Assembly (NCBI GenBank): GCA_035048495.1
Contig: CM068547.1
Location: forward strand, 19,909,913 to 19,973,912
Direction of reading: 5' to 3'
DNA: 64,000 nt
Source of the DNA: Euptelea pleiosperma
Lineage: Eukaryota > Streptophyta > Magnoliopsida > Ranunculales > Eupteleaceae
Positions 35,635 through 48,076 of this stretch are shown here, in pieces. Positions within the stretch are counted from its first letter, which is position 1. Each line of letters begins with the position of its first letter. The notes below the pieces were generated by a model, which saw only the letters and a program-made list of their open reading frames with translations, had not been told where the DNA came from and did not search any database. The position numbers and the translations under genes were made by a program.

Positions 35635-37159
35635 ATGCCTCCTCGGAGATTACCTGGAGCTTCTAAAGAAAAGGAAGTTGATGAGGACATCAGGGCTCAG
35701 CCAAAAAATAGTGAGGCTGACGTCCTAGCCCAGACAAGTTTAGAGAAAATAGCTGAGGTGCTAAAGGCAGAGATGGCCGCCATGAGAAAAGACATGAAGG
35801 AGATCAGAAAGGAAAATGAAGCATTAAAGCTACAAGCCTCGGAAGGCTATCAGAGGGATTCAAGCAAAACCTGTCACGAGGAAGAAGCTAGAAGGAAAGA
35901 GCTAGAGATTAGCTCCGATAGGAGAGAGTCACATGCACCTGGTCGTGAACCAGCAGAAAGGATGGAAAATCAGCCAGATCCTGATCGCTTAGTCACTGTC
36001 GAGAAAGTAACCGAGATGATCAAGAAAGACAGAGAGAGAAGGCCGGAACTGGGACAAAAGTTGGTAGCTGGAGCACCAGGGAAGCCCTGAGGATGTTGAG
36101 ATCTTCGCCATTTTCTAAAGGGATCTTAAGATCTGAAATCCCAAAGAAATTCGTGCAGCCGAAATTCGAGATGTTCGACAGATCATCAGATCCAGTAGAA
36201 CACATGTTACACTATAAACAGCTCATGGTACTCTGGGAGTCACCAATTTATGACGGATTAAGATGTCGACTTTTTCCTACAAGTCTGAAGGGCCCGGCCC
36301 TAACTTGGTTTCACAACCTTAGTCCCGACTCCATATAAATCTTTGAGGATTTGGAAGATGCCTTCGTACGGCATTATTATCACCAGAGAAAGCAAATGCT
36401 AAATGTAACATCTTTGTTAAGTGTCCGACAAACAAAGAATGAATCTCTAAGAGATTATCTTACTCGTTTCAAAAAAGAGATTACATTAGTAGACCAGATG
36501 GATGAGAAAACTGCTGCATATGCACTACAGATTGGGGTTCTTGCAGGAAGTAGAGCTCATGAAACTTTGGTAATACAAAATTTCTCCCAACTAGAACATG
36601 CTTATCTAGTTATTGAGGAGCACATTTGAGTAGATGAATCAATTCGGGTTAGGAATGAGACCTAGAAGAGTCGAGTACAAGAAGTGAAAACTTCAGCAGG
36701 GAAAAGCAGTGAGAAACGAGGAGAAAAGAGAAGCAGTACAGAGTCCGAGAGAAAGGAGCCAGAAGAGAAAAAGAAGCAATTTCAGGATAGAGAATATACC
36801 CCCTTGATGGCATCTCTATCTGTAATTTTGGAAAGCATTAGGGGAAAATCCTTTTACAGGCCCCCTAGAAGAACATACGAAGATAGACCGGAGAGACCAT
36901 ATTGTGCATATCATAAAGCATGGGACCATGTCACTGATCGATGTTATGCGTTGCATGGATTTATCCAAGATCTAGTTGATAGAGGGAAAATACCGCAATT
37001 CGTGGTCCAAATAGGGGTCAGAGAAGAGGTTGTCAAAGAACAACCAAAGAAAGCTCCATTGAATGAAGAAGGGCCACAAAAAACTATCATCCATATGATA
37101 TATGGCGGACCATCAGAAACCAACAGTGCTCATCGGGATAAAATCCGGCGAACCATGAG
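35635..37159 (+). pseudogene. gag of the Tat element (broken)
   Basis: The likely start is ATG 35635. The first part (to about 36060) encodes a charged, coiled-coil-like segment rich in Lys and Glu. A frameshift near 36060 moves the frame to the one read from 36093. The capsid-type retrotransposon gag domain follows (about 36120-36629) with the typical F-x-G/D-x-S-D-P-V-x-H and LKGPALTWF motifs. Stops interrupt it at about 36336, 36627 and 36669. A zinc-binding motif C-x2-H-x4-H-x4-C starts near 36903. The frame runs into the alpha LTR at 37160 and continues in frame at 40082. Confidence 0.85.
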
Positions 37160-37605
37160 TGATATTCGCTCAAAAGTTCTTATTTTAAGCAATTATCCTT
37201 TTAGCATTATTGCATTCTCCTACGTAAAATGCTCTATTTATCTACTTTTCTACGAAATAGTCTCTTCTGTTGCGTAGAACACACTTTTCTGGACAAAATG
37301 GTATATTTGCATGCATTAAACACATTTTCGAAAGTTTAGATATTAAGCCGTTCTGATAAAGTCTCATTACGCGCTTCTTCTGTCGCAGGAAACCCCGATG
37401 GGATGATTCTCGAGACTTGTGGGCCCAAATCGATCATGAACGCCCATTATCAAAGCTTAAAGAGCCCACATGCTATGACTAGAAGATATGGGCCAAATAT
37501 GGGCTGAATAAGAGGACCAAAAAGTCGGCCCAAAGAACGAAGAGAGCAGGAGAGCCAATGACCAAGAGACAGACCAAAGCGTTTAAAGCCACATGAGTCA
37601 GCAAA

Positions 37606-37675
37606 GAATGATAGTCGACTCTACTGGAGAAGCGTGAGGATGGTCACAGTGAGGGTTCCAGACCCTCCGTCAGTG
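37606..37675 (+). other. tRNA-like segment in alpha LTR (copy 7)
   Basis: The D-arm-like GACTCTACTGGAGAAGCG and T arm AGGGTTCCAGACCCT are present, with a deletion of about 8 nt between them relative to 59972-60043. CAGTGCTTTTC follows, a T4 run. Confidence 0.5.
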
Positions 37676-38108
37676 CTTTTCTCTCTATTTTCTGATATTT
37701 TCTCTCTCATCTCTCCTTATTCTCTCTCTCTCTTCATCTCTCGGTCCTCAAATCTACTAACCTAATCCCAGAACTCCTGCCCATCGGCTCTGTCTCATCT
37801 CCCTTAGCTTTCTGACCGTTGGATCTTCAATCAGACCGTTGGATCTCTCTAGATCCGTCGATCTACCAATCTGGGTCCCAATCAAGTCACCATCCATCCG
37901 ATCGCCATCAGACTGTCTGTCACATCATCTTGTGAGACGATGGACATCATCAATCCATGTGGGCCAGTAGCCGGGCCCATCATCATCGACCCGCTGTCCG
38001 ACCAGTTAGTGGACCCCGTGAATTTCAAAATAATTTTAATTAAATTTTAAAAAAATGGGGGGTCCACTAAATGGGGAGATTCCCCATTGAAAAGTAATGT
38101 TTTACTTA

Positions 38109-38139
<31 letters not shown>

Positions 38140-38337
38140 TTTTCATATTTTTTTTTTTCAAAAAAATACCCTATTTCCATTAAAGGAAATAGGGAGCTTT
38201 AAAAGGAGAAGGAGAGGGGTTCGTTCAAACCCTAATCCCCCTCCAATCTCCTCCTTCCCCCTATCCTTTCCCTTCTTCCCCGCGACTTCTTTCTCCTCTT
38301 CTTCCTCTTTTCTTCTTCGTCTTCTTCACCATTCTTC

Positions 38338-38510
38338 GCCGGAGTTGCAGGTTTGCAACTCCGGCCGTCCTTCTTCCTTCTTCTCTTATCTTTCTTCTCT
38401 TCCTTCTCTTCTTTCCTCTTCCTCTCTTCGTTTTCTTCTTCTTCTTATCCTCAGTCTTCTTCTTCTTCTTCTCCTTTAATTCGACCGGAGTTGCAGGTGC
38501 AACTCCGGTC
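38338..38510 (+). repeat. Two leader hairpins (12- and 13-bp perfect arms)
   Basis: The first is GCCGGAGTTGCA/TGCAACTCCGGC at 38338-38365. The second is GACCGGAGTTGCA/TGCAACTCCGGTC at 38483-38510. Both lie in the CT-rich leader 130 to 310 bp past the TATA-like box. The outer base pairs differ (GCC versus GAC) but stay complementary. Confidence 0.85.
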
Positions 38511-40076
38511 GTCTTCTACGGCGAGAAGCTCGCCGGAAACATGCACAGTAACCAGCTGCTGTTCTCCTCTCCACCACCGTTCTTCTCTTGACTGATTCAC
38601 GTCCCAAACCGTCTCTCCTTTTCCTCTCTTCCACTGCTTCGCCCTCGCCTCTCTCACCAAAACCAGAAAAAGAAATAAAAAAAAAGAAGGAAAGAACGGT
38701 GGGTTCCGTCCCCTCCTTGCACCGTCCAGCGCCAGCAACCACAGTCCCCTAGCGCCTCCCTTCCTCCACAGCTAGCTGCACACCGCCTGCACCTGTGGGC
38801 AGCACCACTACCTCCATCACAGCCTGCTGATCTCCACGCTCCAGCACAACCACCACACCATCTCACCTGTGACAGCCACCGGTAAGACCTGCAACTCTTA
38901 CCGGAGCACCACCCTCTCCAATAGCGCCTCAAACACCTCCACGTCTCCACCCTTTCAACTTGCAAAGTAACGGCTTGCAACTCTTGCAGGCCGTCATCTT
39001 GTTCCCTTCAACCCTTTCCATCGTTTCTACTATTTTCACCCTGCGAGACCACCGTCCAGATCAACAACGCTGTTGCATCTGCAAATTTCCCACAGGCTAT
39101 CAGCCTCCTCATTCATCCCACCTTCTTGCACGCCTGCAACTTGGCCATTCTCCCCATCTACAGTTTGCAGTGCTTACTCCCTCACGGTTCGGGCACCTCT
39201 CCAAGCACCCACAGTCAACTACAACACTCCTCAACGGCTCATCCATTGGCCGTTGTCCCCACAGCCTTTTCTTCATTCTTCAAGCATCCAACGGTGCAGC
39301 TGCAGGTATGCCTCCTTCATAACCACTCTCTAGCCACCATCACCACACCGCGAGTTGCAACCACCACTTCGCCACCATCACGCATCTTCTCCCCACCATG
39401 CTTCTCACCGATCGGCCGATCAACCACTTCCACACTTGGCCGATCATGTCCATGCGATCCCCCATATATAGTAGATCTCCGGTGAGTTCCCCACGGTGAA
39501 GTTATTTTCTCTCTTTACTTCCTCACTTTATCTCTCTATTTTCTCTCTCCTATTCTTGATTTCTCTCTCTAGATTGTCTTTCTCTCAATTCATCTCTCTC
39601 CATCCATTTCTTTTTCTAAAAAAATCTTGTAGTTTTAATTTTCTCTCTCTAAATCTCCTGTTTCTCTCACTAGCTTCTCTCCCTTACTAGTCTCTCTATT
39701 CACTTTCTAGTGTAGTTTTGATTATTGCATAATTTAATTCAAGCCTTGTAAGAATTTTTCAGATTAATGAATTTAATTAGCAGTTTGTTTCCTTAATTTC
39801 TTTTATGCTTTTATTCATTGCGGTAGTTCCTCTCTCTAAAAATCACAAAATCCTGTTTTAAAAATCCATCTCACCATTCTCACCCCTCCATGCTTTTCTG
39901 AGAAAAATTCATCATTTTATGTTCTTGAGCCGCGCAAACTAACCCTGAGTGCGGATCGACATCCGACACAAGCCACTGTGCAAAATTGCTCATTCTACAG
40001 GTTAAAAGTTTCGGATTAATTAAAAATGTGTTGAAGTTAGGGTCGTTCTCTCAACGACGAAAAAACCCTACTATCA

Positions 40077-40161
40077 ATGAGCATGCAAGAAGTGATGGAA
40101 GTCACAATAGAACCTAGACCAGTCGAGAGTTCGTTGATAAAGGGGGTCGACCACAGCCGGG
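40077..40161 (+). pseudogene. Tat gag-protease linker between two LTR insertions
   Basis: A 28-codon piece in the same frame as gag lies between the alpha LTRs at 37160 and 40162. It starts with the ATGAG duplication of the first and ends with the CCGGG duplication of the second. The frame continues into the protease segment at 42731. Confidence 0.8.
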
Positions 40162-42725
40162 TGAAACTTGGATTTTTCCGCGTCGTTGGTTACGGAAACC
40201 CTAACTTCAACACATTTTTAATTGATCCGAGACATTTAACCTGTAAAATGGGCAATTTTGCACAGTGGCTCGTGTCGGATGTCGATCCGCACTCGGGGTT
40301 AGCTCATACAAATCAAAGAACGATTATAATTAAAAAATTGCCAAAAATTCATGGAGAGATGAGAGAGATGAAATTGGATTTTGAAACATTATTCTTTTAT
40401 TTTTAGAGAGAGAAATTATCAACTACTGAAAGCATAGGAAATAATCAATAAGAAGACACTGCATTTAAAGGAAACCATGTTATTGATTGAAATAAATAAA
40501 TGTGCGTACATTGATTGAACGAGAAACTATATACTAAAAAGCATAAAAAAAACTAACTAAAGAGAGAGATTTTTAGAGCGAGAAAGATAGAAGTAGAGAA
40601 ACCTTAGAGAGAGAATGATAGAGAATAAGGGTTTTTAGAGTGAGAAACAAGAGAAAGAAAGTGATAGATATAGAACCCTAGAGAGAGAAAGGGATATCTA
40701 GAGAAAGAAAGTGAGAAAAGTAGAGAGAAAAAATGCTTACCACTTACCATTGGGAGAAGGATCGGAGATGGACCATTGAAGGGGGAGCTCAGCCATGATG
40801 GTGGGCCCGACCACACCATGCTTGCTAGCCATGGAATTTTTCTGTTAGGTGAAGGAGAAACAACACCGTTGAAGAAGGTGATGTTGCATGATGGTGAACT
40901 AGGGACGGTGGTGACTTTGCAAGGAGGTGAGCGCCGGTGAGAGTTGCTGGTATGGTGTGTCCAGCAACGAAAGAGTGCATGACCAAGGTCGTGGTTTGCT
41001 GGTCTGTCTAGGGAGAAGAGCAGTGCACAGGTGGTGAACGGAGATGGGGGAGGTGTTTCTGACTGGAGTTGCAGGTTGTGGTGTTTAGAGCACCACAGGT
41101 TGGGTACAGCAAGTAGTTCTTGCTGGTGAAGAGGTGGATGAATGGCTTACACGGTGGAACCCGAACTGGCGATGGTAGCTTTGTAGAAGTCGAGAGAGAA
41201 GAAGCAATGGAGAGATCAAGAGTTGCTGGTGCGTGGTGGATTTGCAGCGGCAATGAGAGATGATAACATGGAGGAGATGAAGCCGTCCAAAGAAGGAAGT
41301 GACGGCCTAGTGGTGATGGTAGAGGCGGAGCAAGTGGCTGGCGGAGGAACAGGGAGCAGCAGTGTAGCGACAAGGGGCGGTGCCAGGCGAAGTTGCAGCG
41401 GCTGTGGAGGCGTTGTTGCAGCGTCAAGAGAAGAGGGATGCGGCCGTGCTTCACGCAGCAGCAGGGAGCGCAGACGAGAGGAGGAAGAAGGAGGCTAGGA
41501 GATGGAGCTAAGGGGGATAAAAATGGAGTTGCAGATGGCCGGAGTTCTACAACTCCGACGAGAAACAAGAACGGAGAAGATGAAGAAGAAAGTGAAGAAG
41601 AGGAGGGAAAACGGCCAAAAACAGAGGGGAAGAAGGGGCAAGAGAGTTGGGGGAGAGAATGGAAGGGATTAGAGGGGGATTAGGGTTCGAACGAACCCCT
41701 CTCCTTCTCCTTTTAAAGCTCCCTATTTCCTTTAATGGAAATAGGGTATTTTTCAAAAAAAAAAAAAGAAAAAAAAAAAATAATAATAATTTTTTTGGGG
41801 AATTTCCCCATCTAGTGGACCCCCCATTTTTTAAAATTTAATTGAAATTATTTTGAAATTCACGGGATCCACTAAATGGTCGGACAGTGGGTCGATGATG
41901 ACGGGCCCGGCTACTGGCCCACATGGATTGATGATTCCATCGTCTCACAAGATGATATGACAGACAATCTGATGGCGATCGGATGGATGTCGACTTGATT
42001 GGGACCTAGATTGGTAGATCGACGGATCTAGAGAGATCCAACGGTCCGATTGAAGATCCAACGGTCAGAAAGCTAAGGGAGATGAGACAGAGCCAATGGG
42101 CAGGAGTTCTGGGGTTAGGTCAGTAGATTTGAGGACCGAGAGATGAAGAGAGAGAGAATAAGGAGAGATGAGAGAAAAAATATCAGAAAATGGAGATAAA
42201 AGTATTGGCAGAGGGTCTGGAACCCTGGTCTTCACTGTGACCATCCTCACGCTTCTCCAGTAGAGTAGACTATCCTTCCTTGTTGACTCATGTGGCTTTA
42301 AACGCTTTGGTCCGTCTCTTGGTCATTGGCTTTCCTACACTCTTCGTTCTTTGGGCCGGCTTTTCGGTCCTCTTATTCAGCCCATATTTGGCCCATATCT
42401 TCTAGTCATAGCATGTGGGCTCTTTAAGCTTTGATAATGGGCTTTCCTGATCGATGTGGGCTCGCAAGTCTCGAGAATTGTCCCATCGGGGTTTCCTATG
42501 ACAGAAGAAGCGCGTAATGAAACTCTATCAGAATAACTTCATGTTTAGACTTCCGAAAATGTGTTTAATGCATGCAAATATACCATTTCGTCTAGAAAAG
42601 TGTGTTCTACGCAACAAAAGAGACTCTTACATAGAAAAGTAGATAAATAGAGCATTTTAACATAGGAGAGTGTGAAAACGCTTAGAAGATAACAGTGGAA
42701 AATACACACTTTTAAGCAAATATCA
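40162..42725 (-). mobile_element. Alpha solo LTR in Tat gag-pol, TSD CCGGG/CAGGG
   Basis: A 2564-bp reverse LTR. The flanks CCGGG (40157-40161) and CAGGG (42726-42730) differ by one base, consistent with an older or mutated duplication. It carries a CCCTATTTCC/GGAAATAGGG palindrome (41721-41746), a TTTAAAAGG box on the minus strand (about 41709-41717), a donor-like GTAAGT (minus, 40742-40747), a short hairpin near 41540 and a tRNA-like segment. Confidence 0.9.
42202..42274 (-). other. tRNA-like segment in alpha LTR (copy 8)
   Basis: On the minus strand the T arm is CAGGGTTCCAGACCCTC and the D-arm-like part is CTACTCTACTGGAGAAGCG. It has the same layout as copies 5, 7 and 12. Confidence 0.55.
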
Positions 42726-42730
42726 CAGGG

Positions 42731-43437
42731 CAGTTTGGTTTTCTGACAAAGACCTGGAGAAGGTTTCGACACCGCATAATGATGCCTTGGTAATTTCCCT
42801 AGCAGTTGGAAATTTCTCGGTAAAAAGAATCCTCATCGATTGCGGAAGCTCAGTGGAGATTTTGTTCAAATCCGCATTCGACAATATGGGCATTAACTTA
42901 GCCGCACTAGAACCTTCATGAGCAGCGATATATGGATTCAATGGGGCAGCCTCAGAACCTCTGGGAGAAATTGTCTTACCTGTGACAGCAGGACCAATCA
43001 CAGTAATGACAAGGTTCTTAGTGGTAGATGCCAAATCTTCGTACAACATTATCTTGGGAAGAAGATGGACGCATAGCATGAAAGTGGTACTATCTACTTA
43101 CTATCAGACAATCAGATTCCCTACTTCTCAGGGATTATTTGAAATACGCGGAGATCAGAGCACAACTCAAAAATGCCAAACAACCATGACTAAGGAAGTG
43201 TCAAACCCTAAAGAAAACCCTGAGGAAGCTGGGTCGTATGATAAATAGCAATTACAGGCGATTTCGCTCAAGGGTGAGAGTGAGGAAAAAGCAAGAACCA
43301 TTGAAGAAGTGGAGCCGGTAGAGCTCGGGCAGGAAGAAGAAAAGAAAATCACATATGTTGGCTCTGGCTTGAGCCAAGAAGAAAGAGAAATGATAGTGAA
43401 ATTTCTGAAATAAAATGCTGACATATTTGCCTGGTCA
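42731..43437 (+). pseudogene. Tat pol: aspartic protease and linker
   Basis: The segment carries the retropepsin core with active-site motif D-C-G-S-S at 42838-42852, where most family members have D-G/N-G-S-S. A hydrophobic strand and an ILGR-type motif follow at about 43048-43059. Stops lie near 42919, 43246 and 43411. The linker to reverse transcriptase is rich in Glu and Lys. A protease of this type cuts the Gag-Pol polyprotein in the virus-like particle. Confidence 0.85.
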
Positions 43438-44310
43438 ATGAAGGATATGCTAGGAATTGATCCAAGTATTGTGAGTCACCAACTGAACATAAAGCATGGG
43501 GCGGAACCAGTAAAGCAGAGAAGGCGAATTTCCCCAAAAGTGGCCCAGGCGGTGTCAGATGAGGTCAACCGACTTTTAGAAGCCAGAATTATCGAAGAAA
43601 TAAAACGTCTAGAGTGGATCACCATCATAGTGGCAGTCCCAAAGAAGAATGGGAAGGTCCGAGTCTGCATTGACTTCACCAATTTGAACAAAGTCTGCCC
43701 TAAAGACAGTTACATCATGCACCAGATAGACGAACTGATTGACAGGACAGCTGGATTTGAACTTCTGTCATTTATGGACGGTTATTCAGGATACAATCAG
43801 ATTTTGATGCAAGAATCGGACAAAGAGAAAACCGCATTTTATACAAACCGAGGCACATTCTACTTCAAACGGATGCCCTTTGGCCTGAAAAATGCGGGTG
43901 CTACATACCAACGCCTAGTAGAGAATATGTTTAGAGATAAACTCGAAAAATCAATGGAGGTCTATATTGATGACATGCTAGTAAAAAGTAAAACTCGAGA
44001 AGATCACTTGGGGAATTTAGAATCAACCTTTCAGGTATTGAGAAAGTATAAAATGAAGCTAAATCCTGAGAAATGCACATTCGGAGTATCGTCGGGCAAG
44101 TTCCATGGACACCTCATCACCAGGAGAAGTATAGAGGCCAACCCCGATCAAATCTAAGCTTTGCAAGAAATGTCATCTCCATGTAGCAAGAAACAAGTTC
44201 AACAGTTAACTGGAATGATTGCAGCCTTGAATCGATTCATCTCGAAGTCCTCAGATCGATGTCAACCTTTATTCTAGTTACTGAAGAAGTGCGCCAAATT
44301 TGAGTAGAAG
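43438..44310 (+). pseudogene. Tat pol: reverse transcriptase
   Basis: The long open part (43438-44157) holds the RT core. Motif A aspartate is in F-M-D-G-Y-S-G (about 43777), F-x-R-M-P-F-G-L-K-N-A is near 43867-43902, and the catalytic Y-I-D-D is at about 43963-43974. Tat elements often have YIDD or YVDD here. A stop lies at 44155-44157, but homology continues in the same frame (thumb and connection, QQLTGMIAALNRF). Further stops are near 44275 and 44302. A frameshift near 44310 leads into RNase H. Confidence 0.92.
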
Positions 44311-44690
44311 GATGAATCTGAAAGAATATCTCAGACAGCTTCCCATCTTATCAAAACCAAAAGCAGAGGAACCTTTGTTACTATATCTCTTAGTCTCAGA
44401 ATTTGCAGTAAGCTCAGTACTTATCCAAGACAGAGACGGGGCAGAGAGGCCAGTCTACTTTCTTAGTAAAATACTATTGGATGCCGAAGCTTGCTACAGT
44501 AGAATCGAAAAAGCAGGATTGGCTCTAATGTTTTCAGCTCAGAGGTTGAGACCTTATTTCCAAGCCCACCCGGTAATTGTTATCACAAACCTCCCTCTCA
44601 AGAATATTCTGACAAAATTTGAAAAATTTGGTCACATGGAAAAATGGGCAGTAGCTTTGGGTCAATACGATACACTTACAGACCTAGAAC
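44311..44690 (+). pseudogene. Tat pol: first RNase H domain
   Basis: The frame read from 44300 encodes the gypsy-type RNase H, with YFLSK and A-C-Y-S-R-I-E-K-A-G-L-A-L (YxxIEK-like) motifs and the NLPLKNIL segment. It removes RNA from the RNA/DNA hybrid during reverse transcription. A frameshift at about 44665-44690 passes to the frame read from 44644, where the QYD...YRPRT segment continues. Confidence 0.85.
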
Positions 44691-45178
44691 AGCCAAGAAG
44701 GGACAGACTGTGGTAGATTTTCTGGCTGATTTTCCAATAGAAGATCCATTCTGGGAAGAAGAACCAGAACCCATAATAATTGAAGAAGAATTTGAAGGAC
44801 CCTTAGATATATGGGGTAAAAAGAGCGGATGGAGGCTCTTCGTTGATGGATCAGCCAGCAGCATTGGGGCGGGAGCAGGCGCCATTTTGGTTACACCCGA
44901 TAACACAAGATTGGAACTAGCAATAAGACTTGGTTTTTCGGCCTCGAACAATGAAGCAGAATATGAAGCACTTCTGGCAGGATTAAAAATGGCTAAAAAT
45001 CTAGGGATACGAGAACTAAAAATCTTCAGTGACTAATAGCTAGTTGTAAATCAAGTAAACGGAGAATTCTCGGCAAGAAATGAACAAATGGCAAAATACA
45101 TGGAGGTAGCTCTACTAGCAATGGGAAGATTCGAAAATGCAAAACTATTTCACATAAACAAGGGAGAGAATCGTCATG
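44691..45178 (+). pseudogene. Tat pol: second, archaeal-type RNase H domain
   Basis: The domain starts after an acidic linker (IIIEEEFEGP). It has W-R-L-F-V-D-G-S, N-N-E-A-E-Y-E-A-L and a third acidic residue in I-F-S-D, the catalytic carboxylates of an RNase HI fold. Two adjacent stops follow that Asp (45034-45039). A second RNase H of this kind is diagnostic of the Tat clade. The domain is split by the alpha LTR at 45179, and its last motif (N-R-H-A-D-A-L-A) is completed from 48077. Confidence 0.87.
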
Positions 45179-48071
45179 TGAAATTAAGGTTTTCTCACGT
45201 CGTTGGATACGGAAACCCTAAAGTTCAACAATATTTGTAATTTCTCCGAATTGGTTCACTTAATCTGCAAAAATGCAGACTAGCACAGTAGCTCGTGTTG
45301 GATATCGTCCGCACTCGGGGTTAGGGTAAATAAGAACGAAAATAACAAAAATCTGCTAGAAATGAGTGAAGAGGTGAGAATGGTGATGTGAACGATTTTA
45401 AAACATATTTTTGAGCGACATTATTAAACTTATTTGAGTAAGAATTAGCAAATATAGATAACACTAAAATAATATGATCAAAATAAATGCATTGATTACT
45501 CAAACGTGTTTACGAAAACTCAACAAACAAAAACAAATTACTAGAAAGCAAATTATAGAAAGAGAAACAAATAGGTAGAGACAGAAAGTGAGATTTAGAG
45601 AGGAAAATGGTTACAACTAGAGAAGAAAATGCTTAGAGAGAGAAGGAGATCTAGAGAAACTTAGAGAAAGAAAGAAAATTTTAGAAAGAGAAACATGAAC
45701 TAGAGAGAGAAACAAACTTGCATCCTAGAAAGAGAAAAATATGTAAAGAAGTAGAGATGAAGGGAGGAAGAGAGATTCAAACCATGGATTACTTACCTTG
45801 ATGGATGATCACAGCCAAAGGAATGGGCGTGATGGTGGTGATTGCAAGTTGCACCATCAGAAGGAGAAAACCCAACTTAGAGAAGCAAACCGAGGGAAGT
45901 CTTGGTGCTTGCATGTGCTGGCCTTAGTGGTCTCCAGAGCAGACAAAAAAGAGTGATGAAGAAGCAAGCCGTTGTAGGTGGTATCCGCGAAAGGAGATGA
46001 GTGCGTTGTTATGCACAGGAGGATTCACAGTGATCTTTGAAACAGAATTGTTCCAGCAAGAGAGTGCTACTATTGGTTGTAGGAGTGCACGGTGATTGGA
46101 GCTGGGACATGAGCATGGATAGGCAGCTATTGGAGGAATGCTCAGATGGTGATCCAGACGATGAACTTGCAGGTTGTTTGCTGCCCGGAGGAGTGAATCG
46201 CACAACCCAGCGAAGTTCTAGAAGCACTGTTGTGCACTAACAGCCACGTTTTTGCTAGCAACGGTCAAGATTCACCTGTTGGAGATGGGCTGCTAGTGGA
46301 GAGACCACCGTGGGCGGTGTGTGGCAATTCTAGCGAGCTTTTCGCCGAAATTAATGGTGAGAAGTTGCAGGTGGTGGTCCGGCACAAAGATGGAACCAGC
46401 AAGTACGTTTCAAGCACTCTTTGAGGCAGGTTACCTTGAAGGAGAGAGGGAGAGAAGAGGTTGAGAACGTTGAGAGGGTGCTTGCTGTCACACAGTCTCA
46501 CTCTTCATTTTTTTAGGAGAAGTGGAAGAAGAAGGGAAGAGAGGGTAAGGAGAAGATGTTGATAAGGGGGAGGGAACCGATCTTGATCTTGGGTTTCCCT
46601 CTCTCTTTAAAGGATAGAGAGAGAGTGAAATACGTGGATGGTTACGGGGTGATTACTTGAGATGAGGGAGAAGTGGTCAAAAGAGACCTTTTTCTCCCAT
46701 GGGCTTAAGTAATGTGGGGGCCCAAGAAGGTAGAGAGACCATGGGCCTCTAAGTTGTATGCGGGCTAGACCATTGGCTTGGATGCGGGCTTGTGAGAGCC
46801 CTTAAGTTTGTGGACAGCTAAGGATTGTGGGCCAATGGACTTGGGCCACGAACTTTGGAGCCCATGAGAAATAGTAGGACATGGGTCATTACAAGGATAA
46901 TTGACCCGTGGGCCTTGTGACCATATGTCAATGGGTATGGGCATGGGCTCAAGGATAAACGGGCTAATGGGCCAGATGGATATGAGCTTCTTGCGAGGTC
47001 GTAGGTTAGGGTGCGTTTGGCCGGCAGGGGAGAAAAATGGTAAATGAGCCCAAAATACCATGGACTCTAGGACGGGTTACAAGGCCGTGGGCTTCTAATT
47101 TGCTTGTGGGCCACTTGGCCATGGGTTTTGTGGACCACTAAGGCCATGGGGGCTGTTAGATAATGGAACTATGATAATTGGATGAGATGAGGTGGTGGTT
47201 TGACTCGGTCCACAATTGGCGGATCATAGGATCTTGAGAGATCTAACGGTCAGATGAATGATCTAACGGTCGAATTGAAGATCTAACGGTAGAAGAACTA
47301 TGAGAGATGGAATAAAGCTAAAGGAGAGAAGATCTGAGGTTAGATGATGGAGATCGGAGGGTTAGGATGATCGATCTAAGGATCAGATGGTGAGATATAG
47401 GCAATTCGATCATGAAGAGGGGGATCAGATGGTAGATCTGGGGATCTAATGGTAGGATGAGATGATCTATGGGTTAGATATTAGAGTCTAGAGAGATGGA
47501 GAGAGAATTAGGAGAGAAGAGAGAAAATAATACAAAATAAAGGCAAAAGAGCTGGCGGAGGGTCATGAACCCTGATCTTCAATGTAATCTTCCGTCGGCC
47601 TCACCAATTACGCAAGCCGTCATTTTATGTCAGTTGGTGCGGCTTTGAATCACTTTGGCCCGTCTCTTGGTCTTCAACTTTGTCTCTCTCTTGGTTCTTT
47701 ATCTGGCTCTACGATCCTCAGACTTGACCCGTACTTAGCCGGTATCTTCTTGTCATAGCTTGTTGACTCCTTAAGCTTGGATATTAGGCTTCTATGGTTG
47801 ATCGTGGGCCCGCAAGTCTCAAAAATCGCCTGATCGGGTTTCCTGCTAGAGAAAAGCGCGTAATGAGACTTAATCAAAATGGCTTCATATCTAGACTATC
47901 CGAAATGCGTATATTTAATGCAAATAGTCAATTTTCATCTAAAGAATGCGCTCTACGCATTAGAAGAAACTCTTACGTGAAAAAGTCGACGAAAAGACAA
48001 GTTTTACGTAGGAGAATGCGATATCGCTATAAGGATAATTGCTTAAAATAAGCACTTTTGAGCGAATATCA
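45179..48071 (-). mobile_element. Alpha solo LTR in Tat RNase H, TSD TCATG
   Basis: A 2893-bp reverse LTR begins TGAAATTAAGG and ends GCGAATATCA. It has a perfect duplication TCATG at 45174-45178 and 48072-48076. The donor-like GTAAGT is on the minus strand at 45791-45796. The Tat frame is exact across the insertion. Confidence 0.95.
47551..47623 (-). other. tRNA-like segment in alpha LTR (copy 9)
   Basis: On the minus strand GGCTTGCGTAATTGGTGAGGC is D-arm-like and CAGGGTTCATGACCCTC forms the T arm. The T loop has T at the position of the invariant A. GCTCTTTTGCC follows. Confidence 0.55.
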
Positions 48072-48076
48072 TCATG

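Larger units (their letters stand above)
37160..40076 (+). mobile_element. Alpha solo LTR in Tat gag, TSD ATGAG
   Basis: A 2917-bp LTR begins TGATATTCGC and ends CCTACTATCA. The duplication ATGAG lies at 37155-37159 and 40077-40081. It carries paired palindromes (38006-38070 and 38169-38194) before a TTTAAAAGG box (about 38197-38206). Two leader hairpins (38338-38365, 38483-38510), a GTGAGT donor-like site at 39482-39487 and an (AT)n tract near 38117-38140 follow. The Tat gag frame is continuous once the LTR and one duplication copy are disregarded. Confidence 0.95.
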
